DNA of 64,000 nt, taken from contig WAEK01000025.1 of NCBI GenBank assembly GCA_011634665.1, positions 124,001 to 188,000 on the forward strand, written 5' to 3'. Source of the DNA: Mortierella sp. BCC40632 (lineage: Eukaryota > Mortierellomycota > Mortierellomycetes > Mortierellales > Mortierellaceae). The notes under the pieces were generated by a model. That model was not told where the DNA came from. It was given only the letters and a program-made list of their open reading frames with translations, and did no database searches. Positions within the stretch are counted from its first letter, which is position 1. The number at the start of each line of letters is the position of its first letter. Both the position numbers and the translations under genes were made by a program. Shown here piece by piece: positions 10,360 through 21,949 of this stretch.

Positions 10360-12551
10360 ATGAATGAGCTTCAAAAAAAATACTTGCGCAGCACACGTGA
10401 TGGCAATATTTGTCTCTCCACGTGGGCGCATTTTGCTGAGCAGACAGATCCTGACTATATCGACAGGCTCTGGACATCATGCGGCTCGCCATTCTTGCTT
10501 ACACTTGGTGAAAAGGGTAAAAGAGCCCACGGAAGACTCAGCTCTCTAGAGACTGATAAGCGAATGGCTATCTGGGCAAAAGTCAAAGAAACGGTGAGTC
10601 TTGTTGCAACGCAATGCTTGCGCACTTAAAGCCACTCTCCCTTTGCCAACTGACTTGTACTCTCTTCCATTGTAGAAGGATCACCAGTATGTGATGCGAA
10701 GGAAAGCAACTCATCAGGTTCAGATGGCAGCTGACGATATTACCGCCGAGATTGCATCTATTTCGGCCATGAAACACAAACTGCTGGAAGGAGGTAATGG
10801 CATTTGTAATTATTTTGATGCATTATATGCTTGTTTTGGGACCCTGGATATTCTAAACATCCATACCTGCATTGCCTAGACTTAGATACCACCACCCACA
10901 ACAAGAAGCCGCACATGGACACTGCTGCACCATCTTCAGAGGATCATCAGCAGCAACGTGAGAATGATCAGCCACCTATCGGCGGAGAGAATGGCACAGT
11001 ATCCACCATCCCTGCCAGAACCTCCGCCACCACAACATCATCGTCGTCAGGCGAGGAAGCATCAGCGACCTCCACCCGAATCTTTTTCGATCCTACGAAG
11101 AATCCTCTATCGTCCGTGTTTCTAGGAGGCATCAACATTGGTCCAGCATTCTTGCAGTTGCAGTTAGAATCAGCCGAGGTTGTTAACGATCTGAGCAAGA
11201 AGATAAATATACAGCTACTTCCATTCTTTCTGTAAGGTCAGGGGAATGCCGCCATTCTATTCCACAATGCCATCGACAGCATTCGCTGACAATCTATTAG
11301 CTCTTCTCTTCTGCTTTTTTTGGATATAGAGCAGCCAATTTCATTTGGCACACGGGTCACAACTTACCCGGCTTGTCGGACGAATCACATGCTGCTGTCC
11401 AAGAAGCTCTGAGTTTACGTGTGCGGCAGCCATCCAAAGAACAAGCGATGTTCTGTTATGATCTTGATCAAGAAATGGCCACCACAGGCTGGATCAAATC
11501 ACGAGCAACGCAGACTAGGGAGCAGGACGATCTTCTAGTCCTTTTTCAGCAAGTGTATGTATTTTCCGTAGACAAAGACAAGCGATGATTAGTTCACACA
11601 AAGCAACTGATCTATTTTTCGTTTTTCTTTTCTCTTGGACAAAATTGTAGTTGCAAGAAGCTCCCAACGAAGTATGTGTCGGCAGGGCTACACAAGAATG
11701 AAGACAGTCACGCCCACTCCACCTTTGATACTTTGATGACAAGTGTCTTTCCAGGCAACCATCGCCACCTCGAGCTGCACTGGGCGAATCGTAAATCCAA
11801 AGGATCAGGAGAACGAAGGGGAGGCGACCACCTAGCCTTTAAGCCAGACGCTACGATCACAAAGGACAGCTATGAGCTAGGATATGTAGAGCTCAAACCA
11901 CCCCGGGAGGACCGTAACCAACGTTACTTTCTCGAAGACATTTGGGCACTAGCAGGATTTGCGAAGGACTGTATCGATAGTCACCTGCGACATGGCCGCA
12001 AAATTACAAACGTCGCGTGTCTGCATGTTTTCGGTACGTAAAATTATCTGAGTAGATGTTATGAAATGAGCTTTAGATTCTCGTTACTCAAGCCTTATTT
12101 TTGATGATCTGCACAATCCGCTACATTGCAGGATATCAGCTGACTCTGTACCAGCTGTCCTTCAATGGTGGAATCTATGTATGGCAGGATGTCACCACGG
12201 CTTACTTGCCACGGGATCACTATGATAATGGATGTACTCTTCAATGCTTGCAGCTCCTCCGCACCTTCAAGGTAATAGCTGGCTTAGAAAGAGTTGCTTG
12301 ATTCTTTTGAGCCTGGCATGACTACATTTATTGATTAAAAGTATCAATATCTTGACTTTTAATAGGGCCTCCTGGATGATATAGATGTGCAGCCATATCT
12401 GAAGACATCGCCTCGGAAGCAAGACGACCAGCTCCTGCCCGATCTATTCAGACCTCGACCCACCAACCTTTCGCCAACTGCACGTCCATTCTTTGAGCGC
12501 TCTCGCTCATCGTCTATTTCCAGCATCAAAAATGACAAGTCGCACCCTTGA
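10360..12551 (+). CDS. Seven-exon protein with PD-(D/E)xK-like motif
   Basis: I can splice an intact gene: exons 10360-10593, 10676-10793, 10880-11231, 11330-11554, 11651-12033, 12132-12271 and 12366-12551. All introns are GT-AG and phases agree. Order: helical N-terminus, Ser/Thr-rich linker, conserved core (IFFDPTKNPL, ANFIWHTGH), then GDHLAFKPDAT followed by LGYVELKPPRED, a PD...ExK signature of restriction-endonuclease-fold nucleases, then FGYQLTLYQLSFNGGIYVW and a Ser-rich tail. I recall similar uncharacterised families in Mortierella-type genomes, but the nuclease assignment rests on the motif alone. It is one of the few undamaged genes here and lies between two CRN loci. The start could be further upstream, since the frame stays open. 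Confidence 0.7.
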
Positions 12552-13181
12552 CAAGCATGGTCACCATTCGATTAAGCGCAAAGATTTCTTGCTCTTATGC
12601 GTTCTCAGCAATACTACAAATGTGAACCACGTGAATCCTTAGTGATGTTTGCAGAATAGCAAAATTATGTAAATCGCCTGCTGTGGCCACTCCACCTTTG
12701 CACAGAATAAAAATGTTGCCAACATGGCTCTCGGTGCTCAACCCTGATCGAACTGCCTCTCCAGTAACTTGAAAATTGAGATGGTGATAAAGTCGGCGTT
12801 ATCATCGTATATTGAGATACCGCGAACAAAAAAAAATACTGCATTTGTTGAACAGCGCTTTAAGGAATTGGAATATGAGCAGCTTTCTAAAATACAATAT
12901 CACGAAAGAGCGATGGAAATGAAAAACGAAAAAAATCAACGAAAATCAACCAAACTGAGAAAAGAAATTTTCCACTCATCAGAGTCCTGAAAACAGCACC
13001 AAATCCTTTTTTTTTAGGGAATGGAATGAGAGGGAAGGGGGGGGGGACGAGCTAAAAAGAAGAGAGGAGGGGTCAAGTAAATGAATGTTGACTTCCCAAT
13101 ATAAAAAGATGCAGCACAAGGCTGTGGGGACAACAAAAAAAAAAAAAAAAAAAGGGCATTCAACATCCAAAGAGCAGAGGT
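12552..13181. other. Gene-free AT-rich spacer
   Basis: I see no supported gene. A 73-residue Lys/Glu-rich frame at 12769-12990 has no recognisable feature. A G10 run followed by purine-rich sequence (13035-13075) and an A18 run (13136-13153) resemble the tract found beyond the 3'-ETS in other 28S copies, so part of this may be rDNA spacer. Confidence 0.3.
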
Positions 13182-13268
13182 AGTGTTTCTCAAAACTCGA
13201 GCTTTAGAATACTGAATCAATCGCGCACGGACCTTTCATGCGGCTCGAGCCAAATTTTGAGAAACACT
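13182..13268. mobile_element. MITE-like element, 14-bp TIRs
   Basis: Terminal inverted repeats AGTGTTTCTCAAAA (13182-13195) and TTTTGAGAAACACT (13255-13268) bound an 87-bp non-coding element. A second inner palindrome (CTCGAGC / GCTCGAG) lies within. Counting TA as the duplicated target, the ends read TA-GTGTTTCTC...GAGAAACAC-TA, as for Tc1/mariner-type elements. A relative with the same terminal GTGTTTCT is at 23031-23196. Confidence 0.55.
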
Positions 13269-13642
13269 AAGCAGACGTGAGATTGCGGAACAAATTCAAA
13301 ACAGCCTCAGATGGTGCGAACCAAACTTCTGAAGATCTGGAAGGAGTGTTGAGTATGAGAAGAGAGTTTAGACGATATTCTCAAAGATCTTTGAGAAAAT
13401 GGTGGCGGACGAAATTAGTTTCATTAGAGCGAGGCTGCGTTTTGTTTTTCACTCCTATCAATCCTTCTATCTTTTCCCTCTCCCTTCTCCCCTATCCTCT
13501 CCCCTCTCCCCTATCCTCTTCTCTACTACCTACTATTTTTTTTCCTTCCACCACCCCAACTCTTAATACCACACTCTTGTCATACCCAGCAAGTAACCCG
13601 TCAGAAAGGATAAAAAAAAAGAAGAGTGGTATGTCGAAACAT

Positions 13643-14057
13643 ACAAATTTGTAGAACAATAGGCTTAATCTCAGCAGCTCGTAGCAACAAGGCTACTCGA
13701 CTGCTTACAATACCCTGTTCAATTAAAGTCGTCTGCAATGGATTTGTCTCTTCCAATATTTTGTTTTAAAAGCAGGTGCCTCACAGCGCCTTTCCGCACT
13801 GCAAGACCTCCCCACGTAGTATGACTCAGAACACCCCCACGGGAGTGTATTCGTATTCAACTAGATATCGGAAAAGGCGGTAATCGTCGCCGTCTAGCCT
13901 GGATTCTGACTTAGAAGCGTTCAGCCATAATCCAACGGATGATAGCTTCGGGTCATTGCCTGCTCAGGCAGACCCAAATACCAATTATCCGAATGAAGTG
14001 TACCTCTCGTACTAACTTCAATTACTATTGCAACAACACTTCATCAGTAGGGTAAAG

Positions 14058-14099
<42 letters not shown>

Positions 14100-14218
14100 A
14101 TTAGTGGGTGAACAATCCAACGCTTACTGAATTCTACTTCAGTATGATAGGAAGAGCCGACATCGAAGGGTCAAAAAGCAACGTCGCTATGAACGCTTGG
14201 CTGCCACAAGCCAGTTAT
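13643..14218 (-). rRNA. 28S rRNA 3'-end fragment (copy C)
   Basis: Nearly identical to copy B, on the minus strand. It begins at the same 28S position (ATAACTGGC), ends at the mature 3' end, and retains the 3'-ETS hairpin (13629-13644) plus about 60 nt of 3'-ETS. A C/T-rich tract follows at 13480-13550. A (TAA)n run joins it to the 3' flank of CRN C. Confidence 0.92.
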
Positions 14219-15324
14219 TATTATTATTATTAATACTCTTTAATAATCTTTCTCCTACATCTTTCAAAAACTTACTAGACAACTCTGGACAGACTTGATC
14301 GGGAAAGTGTGAATCAAGAGTGAATCTTGGCATGGCTTAAATAAATTTCAAAAAGTGCTGCGCATTTTACACATTTACTACGCAATGTTGTCGGATTATC
14401 TCTCTCGGAGCATTTATCTCGCGCCACTGGAGCATATGACCAACGCCACCTTCAGATATTACTCCGATTGCCGCAGCAACAAGTATAAAAGAGGTCAAAA
14501 CTATCAAGAAACTACACTAACCTCTCGTCCTCACTCTCTGATTGTTGACTGATAGATCCGGAAGCAACTGTCGCCCTCTTTGATGCAGCCAACTACACTA
14601 GATCCCACTAACTCAATAATCAAAGCGGAAGCAAAGATTGACGGACAAAACACCCTACATCCTGTCGCTGATCTCCCTCTGCCTTGAACTTACCCTGATT
14701 AACATTTTACTAACCCAACTAACAATGTACTAACAATGTACTAACACCCTCCACCTGCCGCTGCTCTCCCTCATCACTATCGCTACTCAACTCATCCTCT
14801 GCATTGTACCCGCTCTCCCGCAAACCTATCGCTGATATCCCTCGGCGTGGTCGCCGTTCTCCCAACATACTTTCTGTCTGAAACTCATCCTCTCACTCAC
14901 GCGCTGTTCTAACACATCGCCCCCTCCTGCTGCAGTTTCACCACTGTCGCTTTCACAGAATTTTCTGGTCCTCCCCCCCCCCTCTCTGGTCACTCATATA
15001 CAACACATCGTCGAGGCTGGGTAGCCGACCAAAGAAATAAAAGGAAAAGCACGTATCTGTTCTCATCCGCCTCGCCGTCGCATACTACAATAGTAGTAAC
15101 TCCTTCAAGAATTTGAAAGAATGTTGAGGACGATGCGAAGTCTTTGATATTCAATAAAAGATATTCATCATGCTATATAGATGCAAAGTACAGAAGAGTT
15201 GAAAAAATGATTGCGAACGCAGGGTATGACAACAAAGGGTATAGGCATTCGTTGGAGAAAAACAAGCTGGTCGAGGAAAAAATAATAAGAGTGCCAACTA
15301 GGTTGAGGAAGGTGCAGTGATAGA
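14219..15324 (-). other. Conserved 3' flank of CRN C
   Basis: Non-coding. The left part (to about 14525) is almost identical to 4957-5275 of unit B. The right part (from about 14530) is almost identical to 1955-2740 of unit A. The block is therefore a mosaic, consistent with gene conversion or unequal exchange between units. Confidence 0.65.
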
Positions 15325-18240
15325 CTAGCTTCTCTGCTTTTTGGAGCAATCCTCATCGTAACTATCCTCATCGTCAGCAGAACCCTTTCGTGCATTCTTG
15401 AGACGATCAATAAACTCTACATGATCCTTGGGGAAAATATCGCCGAAATTGTCATCACTGATGTTGATCACGACTTGTTGAACACCTGTGGGATCCTTTG
15501 GGAGACTGGATGCTGCTGGCAGTTTGTCCGTCCACTTAATAGGATATGCAACCGATCATGCTGATGTAGACGTTGTCAGGGCAATACTTGCGAAATGTCT
15601 TAGTGTGACCCTCAATTTTAGGGGCTGAAACTGTGCTGAGTGCTTCGCTCCAATCCTTCTCCGAGAAGTTAGACGACCATTGATGTAGTTTCATCTGCAC
15701 AAAAACAGGAACTAGCCGAACGCCATCGATCCGAATGAAGAAAACCGAGTCTGGTCCCGACGGTTTGGACTTGGGGAAGAAAAATGGGGCCACAGGCATG
15801 CTGTTGCGAGTTGACTGGTGGTTAACATGAGCGTCCATGAAATCTTCCATTGATATCGTCGCGTGAGTTGTGCCTTGCTCGAGTCCAGGCTCCCTCCACC
15901 CAACAATCTCCACCTTGTCGACAAGAGCTGAACACATGTCAGCGATGGGGGGTTCGTGTGGCCAATCTGATAGAGGTTGTTCGTTGACTGTCTCACTAAA
16001 GACACTCATCATGTACCTCTCAAACACACATCTTTGATCAGAGGCCGTTGCTTTCACCATCCGTTTCTGGACCTCCTTCTTGAAGTATGGGTCTGTGGCC
16101 ATAAAATAGTTCTCCACAGCCTCGGAAACTAAGGGTTCGTCCAAAACGGTAGTAGCCTTACCCGAGATGATTTTGATACGGCCAAAAGCGTGCTCAACCA
16201 ACTGAGGGTCCACCTCCTTGAGGACAAGGTCATGACTTCCAAACATGCAACGCTGGTACATCAGGAGGCCAAGCATGTTATCGATAGAGTCCACAAGCTG
16301 ATCCTTGTATTTGTTGTGTTTGTCGTGGAGGCGAGATATCTCGTAGCACAAATTGCCTTTGATGTGCTGGTGTGCCCAAGACACCAGCCTATCCTCAGCA
16401 TCCTCGATGGTTTTCTTCCATGTCCCAGGGACATTGGATTCGACGATCCTCTCAATAGACAGGGAGATGATAATGCTACAGGTGTTTAGCGTACTGGATA
16501 TGGAATCATTCTGTTGGACCCTTCCTTCATGTTCATCAAGTTAACATACCAATTGCTGCTTTAGCCGGTCGATAGCGGCCTACAAATTTTTGGAATAGCA
16601 TGTCGACCGTCTCCTGGGAGAGAAATTTGTCCCATTCCTGCTTTGATTGATCGTCGGGCAAAGATTCTCTAACTCGGGAAATGTACGCGCGTATTGACTC
16701 TTTGTCTGTCCAGCCAGGAAACTCGAGATACTTTATTTTTTTTTTTTTTTTTTTTTTTTTTTTGTGGTGGTGGTGGTGGTGGTGTAGGTGGATGGAAAAG
16801 GAGCCAAATGTTAGTTGATCTCTGAGCTCAAACGTGATTGTCAGACGAGCCAGCGTCAAAAGTGGAGAGTTGCTCACCCCAAAGGTAGTGGAGCTGTCCT
16901 TCAGACCAGAACCTGGGCTCTGAACCCAAAAAAAGAGTATTGATTGAAAGACCAGTTCCGCAGGTTACCAGTGTGAGATGGTGCTCGCCAATGTCTCGAA
17001 ACGCATGTAAAATAGGAGAGAGAAGTGGTCGTGGGGACTCTGTTGAGGTTGTCGACTGGAAAGAACCGTTGAACTCGTCGCCAAGGACTTGTGCCTCATC
17101 GCTGATGACGAGGAGCCTGGTGTCATCGCTGATCTTTGGCAGGCAGCCACACTCAATAAGGCGATCCTTTACATCCTCGTACACATTGCGGATCAGCAGC
17201 GAAAGAGGGAGTTCTCCATAGCGCTGAAGGTTGAGGAGTTTGAGGAACAGTGCGTTGAAAATGTCCCTGAACAGAACATGCGGGCACACCTGAAGGAGAG
17301 TCCAACGTGCACTGGTAAATGTCTCACTACTGCCAGCGACATTTAAACAGTGCTTGAAAATGTGGAGTCGAGAGAGAAAGAGCAAAAGTGTCGTCTTTCT
17401 TGCGTATCCGTTGTTGGCCTCTAGCTCGACGGATGAAGATTCCCTTTTGTCATTGAGAAACTGTTGGACGGCAGATCGAAGGGTCATCATATCTGCAGAT
17501 CCCCAGTCATCACTGGAGGCATTGAAGTAAAAGCCCCAGTGTTGAGAGAGGAGCTCGATCACAGCGCGAGTCTTGCCGTATCCTGTTGTGAACATGAGGG
17601 GATGTGAAGGAAAATTAAAATCGTGTAGAAGCACTGATCTTGATATTAGCAAACCAAGCACTGCCTCAAGAGACCTACCAGAAACGCCAAAGACAGGTAT
17701 GAAAGCCCTATTGTTTTCCTGCACCAAGTCCAGAATAGAACCTGCGGCGAGATTCCTTGACGCTGAATCGGGTACCGAGGGGTTGGGAAGTTCCATGAAT
17801 AACAAGCTGGGACGAGTCTCAGCAGGATGGCCAAACTGTCGGCGCCAAGCTTTAGGCAGTCCTCGAATATGTCCAGTTGTGGTTGGGAGATGCTCCATGC
17901 CTTTCACAGACGCGTCAAGGAAGTTGGCAATTGGTCCTGGTGCAAAGAACTTTCCGTGATTGTTTTGATGTCGGCATGGAGGTCGCCTAGTTCCATGAGA
18001 AGAAAATAGCGGATTGTTAGGACCACCAAAAATAAAATAAAAATAAAAAAAGAGCACGCGTGAGCTCATACCAGACAGTGGCGTGCTGGGACGAGAACCA
18101 TCCGAATGGTAACCAGGAAGTGGAGTCAATGAGCGAGATGGTGCTGGTGCATGGACTAAAAGTGAGAAAAAGATTAAGGTTAGCGAGGATTAAGCACATG
18201 TTAGAGGGATCGGTCAGCTGGACGATGATGTAGGCAATCG

Positions 18241-18273
<33 letters not shown>

Positions 18274-18597
18274 CGTATGCATTACCTTGAGGAGGAGGGC
18301 GCTGGACAATGATGTGGATGGTTTTCTTGGGTGGTGTATCCACGAACACATCAACAATGTCGTCTGTCTCATCGAGCTCCTCCTTTGACGCGACATCGGC
18401 GAGCCAGATTTCTTTACGGTCTTTCTTAGGTGCGACAGGGACAGAGGCCATCCATAGAGTGAGGTCCTTGGCGGTAATGTCGTTAAAATCAGGAGTCTGT
18501 TCAGCTTTGATGAGCCTCTTGAGGAGTCAATCGTGACAGGGAACGCGGTCTTCTCTCCATCCACAAGGCAGAACAGAATCAAGTGTTTGTCGGTCAT
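15325..18597 (-). pseudogene. CRN locus C: Crinkler NTPase-nuclease, decayed
   Basis: Same architecture as CRN B: CRN N-terminal domain from ATG 18597, a poly-A/T-bearing intron (about 18241-18272), linker exon, long NTPase exon with intact Walker A (GYGKT), Walker B-like ISDEAQ and TLVTCGTGLS, then C-terminal QxK nuclease and acidic/basic tail CSKKQRS. Breaks: a 19-nt deletion in the N-terminal domain near 18523 (shifts frame), a 1-nt loss near 17953, a frame change near 16930, and an extra base near 15552 shared with CRN A. A poly-T/(GGT)n intron near 16740-16785 interrupts the NTPase C-terminus. The NTPase frame is open from about 18000 to 16930, so decay is probably recent. Confidence 0.85.
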
Positions 18598-19114
18598 GGT
18601 GTTGCAAAGCATCAATAAAACGGGGAAGAGAAAGTTGGTTGGTAAAAGAGCCTGGACTGTTGGGAAGGTGCGGGATGTAGAGAAAGCGCGTGATGAAAGA
18701 AAGAAGAGAAGAAAGCGGGATTAAATAGGAAAGGTTAGAAGGGATGAAAGGTGTGAGAACGGTGGCAAAGACCCAATGAAAATGTGGAAATGGTGGCAAA
18801 AAAGAAAGAGAGAAATGACAAACGAAAAAGTAAGGTCAAAAGAGAGTGTGGGAGCGGTCAAAGCAAGGGAGGAAATGAATGAGGAGAGGGGAGGGAGAAT
18901 AGAGTGCAACAACACTTCTGTCTTGGGAGGAACGGCAAGGTGTCATTTTAGCGGGTACCGCACGGTTTATTTGAGGAGAGGAGCAATTGTTATCTCACCC
19001 TCTGAAAAAGCAAAGTGAAACGAGTGGCTCAATCCCCTCCGAAAAAGGAAGCTGGCTGACGCTGAGGCTGCCAGCGGCTTGCGTATCAAAAAGTGATGGT
19101 TGGGTTTCCGAGCC
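18598..19114 (-). other. CRN C promoter block and spacer
   Basis: 18598-18910 aligns by eye with the promoter blocks of B and D. After about 18910 the similarity stops. No gene is seen up to the 18S fragment. A 14-nt match to 28S (TGCAACAACACTTC) occurs at 18904-18917 but could be chance. Confidence 0.45.
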
Positions 19115-19302
19115 TAGGGCAGAAATTTAAATGAGACATCGCCAGCTCAAGGCTATGCGATTCGACCAGTTATTATGAATCTCCAGAAAAGCGATTGCCC
19201 GCATTGGTTTTTTATCTAATAAATACATCCCTTCCAGAAGTCGGGATTTTTCGCATGTTTTAGCTCTAGAATTACCACGGTTATCCAAGTAGTAAAGTGT
19301 CC
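19115..19302 (-). rRNA. 18S rRNA fragment (5' domain)
   Basis: On the minus strand this reads a fungal 18S segment: CTACTTGGATAACCGTGGTA, ATTCTAGAGC, GGGATGTATTTATTAGAT, AACTGGTCGAATCGCA, ending TTTCTGCCCTA. It corresponds to roughly nucleotides 75-265 of 18S. Both ends break off into unrelated sequence, so it is a dispersed 188-nt piece, not a gene. Confidence 0.85.
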
Positions 19303-19654
19303 AACCTGATTTTTGTGCCGCCAGGACGTTGCACAAGATTAGCACAATGAACTGACGATGGAAAACACTGAGTGGTGGCCACCACTCCCCTGTAACTAAA
19401 TGAACTCGTGCAAAGGTAGACTCACTTCAGCCTGACGGTCCTCATAAGATGCTTTAATCAATTACCGCCACAAGGTTACAGAGTCGAATGCCTCCTTTTA
19501 CGTGGACAAGATACCAGCCACTTTTGGTGTGTTTGTGATGTACCACCATGCCTAACTATGACTCGCAACTGCTATAAAGATATCGCGTTGATCCATGAGC
19601 ATTGCTCAAATCATCAATACTCTATTTCCTGTATATCGCACTTGCTAATTTGGC

Positions 19655-20029
19655 TTAATAGCAGCTCCAGTATTCGTCAATGACCCGATTGTATGGATGA
19701 CGGTTTCTATGGCTTGGCTCTGTGATGTCGCTACCAAGAACTATGCCACGGTATGTATGGTCGACCAGCGTAACGTTATCCTGGCTGCACTTGACGGTCG
19801 CGCAGAACGAGTTAGTGGAGTCACAGTATTTGAACTTTCCGACACCTGGGCACTTGAAAACATTCTCGAGGGGGTTGCTAATGGTGGTGGGGGTGGAGAA
19901 GGTGATGCGGGTATATGAGGTAAGAGTATTCCCCGGTTGGTAATCGATGTTGGTGGACGTGTTAACGGTGCAAGAAGCCTTGGCAGTTGAAATGAGGGTA
20001 ACGAGAATGGCCACCTGGCCTAGACGCAT
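19655..20029 (-). CDS. Small secreted Cys-containing hypothetical protein
   Basis: Frame of about 124 residues on the minus strand. I take the ATG at 20029 because it gives a signal peptide (MRLGQVAILVTLISTAKA) with an AKA cleavage site before SC. An in-frame ATG 45 nt upstream is possible. The mature protein is Thr/Ser-rich with about seven cysteines (TFSTPTTISNP, CPGVGKFKYC, FCATVKC, WSCY at the end). No family is recognised. It may be an apoplastic or surface protein, or an exon of a longer gene. Confidence 0.5.
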   Translation of the reverse strand: MRLGQVAILVTLISTAKASCTVNTSTNIDYQPGNTLTSYTRITFSTPTTISNPLENVFKCPGVGKFKYCDSTNSFCATVKCSQDNVTLVDHTYRGIVLGSDITEPSHRNRHPYNRVIDEYWSCY

Positions 20030-20074
20030 GATCTTAGCCTTCAAGCCAGAGGATTCACTAGCGATATTAATCAT

Positions 20075-20851
20075 TTTGCCTAAATAGCGATAACATTGAA
20101 GAATCCAGAATGTTAGCTTGAGAAAATTTACTTAGGGCATCTAAGAAAAATCGAATGGGGGTTGGGGAATATTATGGTTGACTTGAAAAGTGAGGAAGGA
20201 GGATCGCTACCCTGGAGTAATGAAGTATTGGTTTAGGATGAAAGAGACAATGAGCAGATCCTCTACTTATATGTGATTTTTTTAGCGTTCTCCCACGGTG
20301 GCTTCTGCATAATCAACGTGAACACAAGATTAAGTTTCCACATTCCTCTAAGCCTTACTACGCAGCACTACTACCTTCGGTACCCCAACGTTTCTTTAAT
20401 CTTTAATTGGTATCTACATTGAGGATGTGGGAGGATAGGCGCATTCTTCCTAGTGAGGACCTTCCTAGCATTCTATCGTGCTTGTCAAAATAACTGAGGC
20501 TATCAACAAATACGCGCTGCAAGGTCGTACAGAAAATGCTGTGACAGACGGCAGACTTATGCCTCTTATCTCATGCTAGATGTTCACACTTAGCCCGCGA
20601 ATGCAGCACCTAGTTTGTGAAAAAAGGCCGTTTTTAAGCTTACCATACTATCCCTTTCGATGCGCCTGAACCCCATTCAACGGTATGGAGAACATTTGGA
20701 CAGGGAATTTTTTCTATTCGCTGGACAAGTTACACAAGCACTTGAAAGACCCAACACGCAATAACCTCATGTAAAAGTCGGGAGGCTTTTGCTTGGAGAC
20801 TTGACGTCTATTGGTTGGATAGATATCTTCCCAAATTCCCAATGTCGTTGA
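20075..20851. other. Gene-free stretch, possible retroelement debris
   Basis: No supported gene. The last ~200 bp before the gypsy fragment may be decayed reverse-transcriptase/RNase H sequence from the same element, but I cannot read a convincing motif. Confidence 0.25.
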
Positions 20852-21223
20852 ATGGTGTTCAGCAAAGCGCCAGCTCTTAGGATATTTGACCCAGAAGTAC
20901 TCACAGCTTTTGATACTGAACTTCAGAATCTGCTGTCGAAGCAGTATTTTTCCAAGTTGATCGCAACGGAGAGTCTCGACCAGTCGCCTTTACTTCCCGA
21001 AAGAAATGTCCTCAGCAGAAAGAAATTACCCAAAAAATTAGCAGGAGTTGTTAGCAGTAGTTCACGCTCTTTACATGTGTTGCGACGAGGAAAATCAGTT
21101 ATATGTATCCCAAGGAGTGCCGACATTCGCCTCTCCCTCACTCATGATGCTTACGACTCAAATATTGCAGGACACATGGGTTTCTATAAGACGCACAACA
21201 ATTTGCAGCGCTTTGTGTTTTGA
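20852..21223 (+). pseudogene. Ty3/gypsy pol remnant, integrase zinc-finger region
   Basis: A 123-residue frame ends in LTHDAYDSNIAGHMGFYKTH, matching the H2C2 zinc-binding integrase domain of Ty3/gypsy elements (H...H with GHxGxxKT). The preceding basic stretch fits the RNase H-integrase linker. The frame stops at 21221, just where the second zinc cysteines should follow. No LTRs or other domains remain, so this is a short dead fragment. Confidence 0.7.
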
Positions 21224-21454
21224 CCACAAATCGTAAACGACACCGGACATATATCAGGACTTGCTAGAGCCACCAGCGGAACAAACATAGTACGCACTCC
21301 AAAGCTGGACTCCTCCACTCATTACCTGTCCTGGACAAATGTTGGGAAACCGTACGGTGGATTTTATTGTCCAGCTACCAAAGACTGGCAGAGGATACGA
21401 CGTGATTACAGTTAAAGTCCCATCTTGGTCGAATAATATGCTTTAGTCTCATAT

Positions 21455-21945
21455 TTATTCGACTACGCTGATTAATGTGATCTGTGTCCCAAAGAAGAGA
21501 CTGCTGATACGGTCCACGAAAGCAGGACCAAAGCCAAACTCCAATAAGGTTCGTCTTAGGTGTTCTGGGTGGATTCGATCGTATGCCTTCTCCTGGTCCA
21601 ACAGGAGTCCCACTTGGCGTCCCTGAGTTTGGCGGCTGTGGTCCATTATTCCTGAGAGGGCTACCCCGTTGTCTGCAATAAGTCTGTTTGCCACAAATCC
21701 CGACTGATAGTTTGTAATGAGGTATCCTAGGCACGGTCTGAGCCTGTTCGTCATGAGCTTAGTGAACAGTTTGGCATCGCAGTTGATCAGAGAGAGAGGT
21801 CTTCAGTTGGCTAGCAACGTATTGTCTCCGCTCTTCGCAAGTAGGATCATGATGGTGTTAAGCCACGTCTTCGGGTATCTTCCATGTTTGAGCGCCTCAT
21901 TTAACACCCTCCTTAGCAGGTTGGTGGTCCTGCAACGTAGTAACT
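21455..21945 (-). pseudogene. Non-LTR (LINE) reverse transcriptase fragment
   Basis: On the minus strand a frame reads RRVLNEALKHGRYPKTWL, then a stop where the motif NWRPLSL needs Trp, then RPLSLINCDAKLFTKLMTNR and GYLITNYQSGFVANRLIADN, through DQEKAYDRIHPEHL to FFGTQITL. These are the RT finger/palm motifs of a LINE. It is the same family as the copy at 49.0-51.1 kb. It lacks the YADD box and both termini. Dead fragment. Confidence 0.85.
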
Positions 21946-21949
21946 AACG

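Noticed and set aside
12769..12990. 73-residue Lys/Glu-rich frame
   Set aside because: No family, start context or introns; the composition matches AT-rich spacer.
18904..18917. 14-nt match to 28S near the CRN C promoter
   Set aside because: About a one-in-three chance of occurring at random in this window; not extended on either side.
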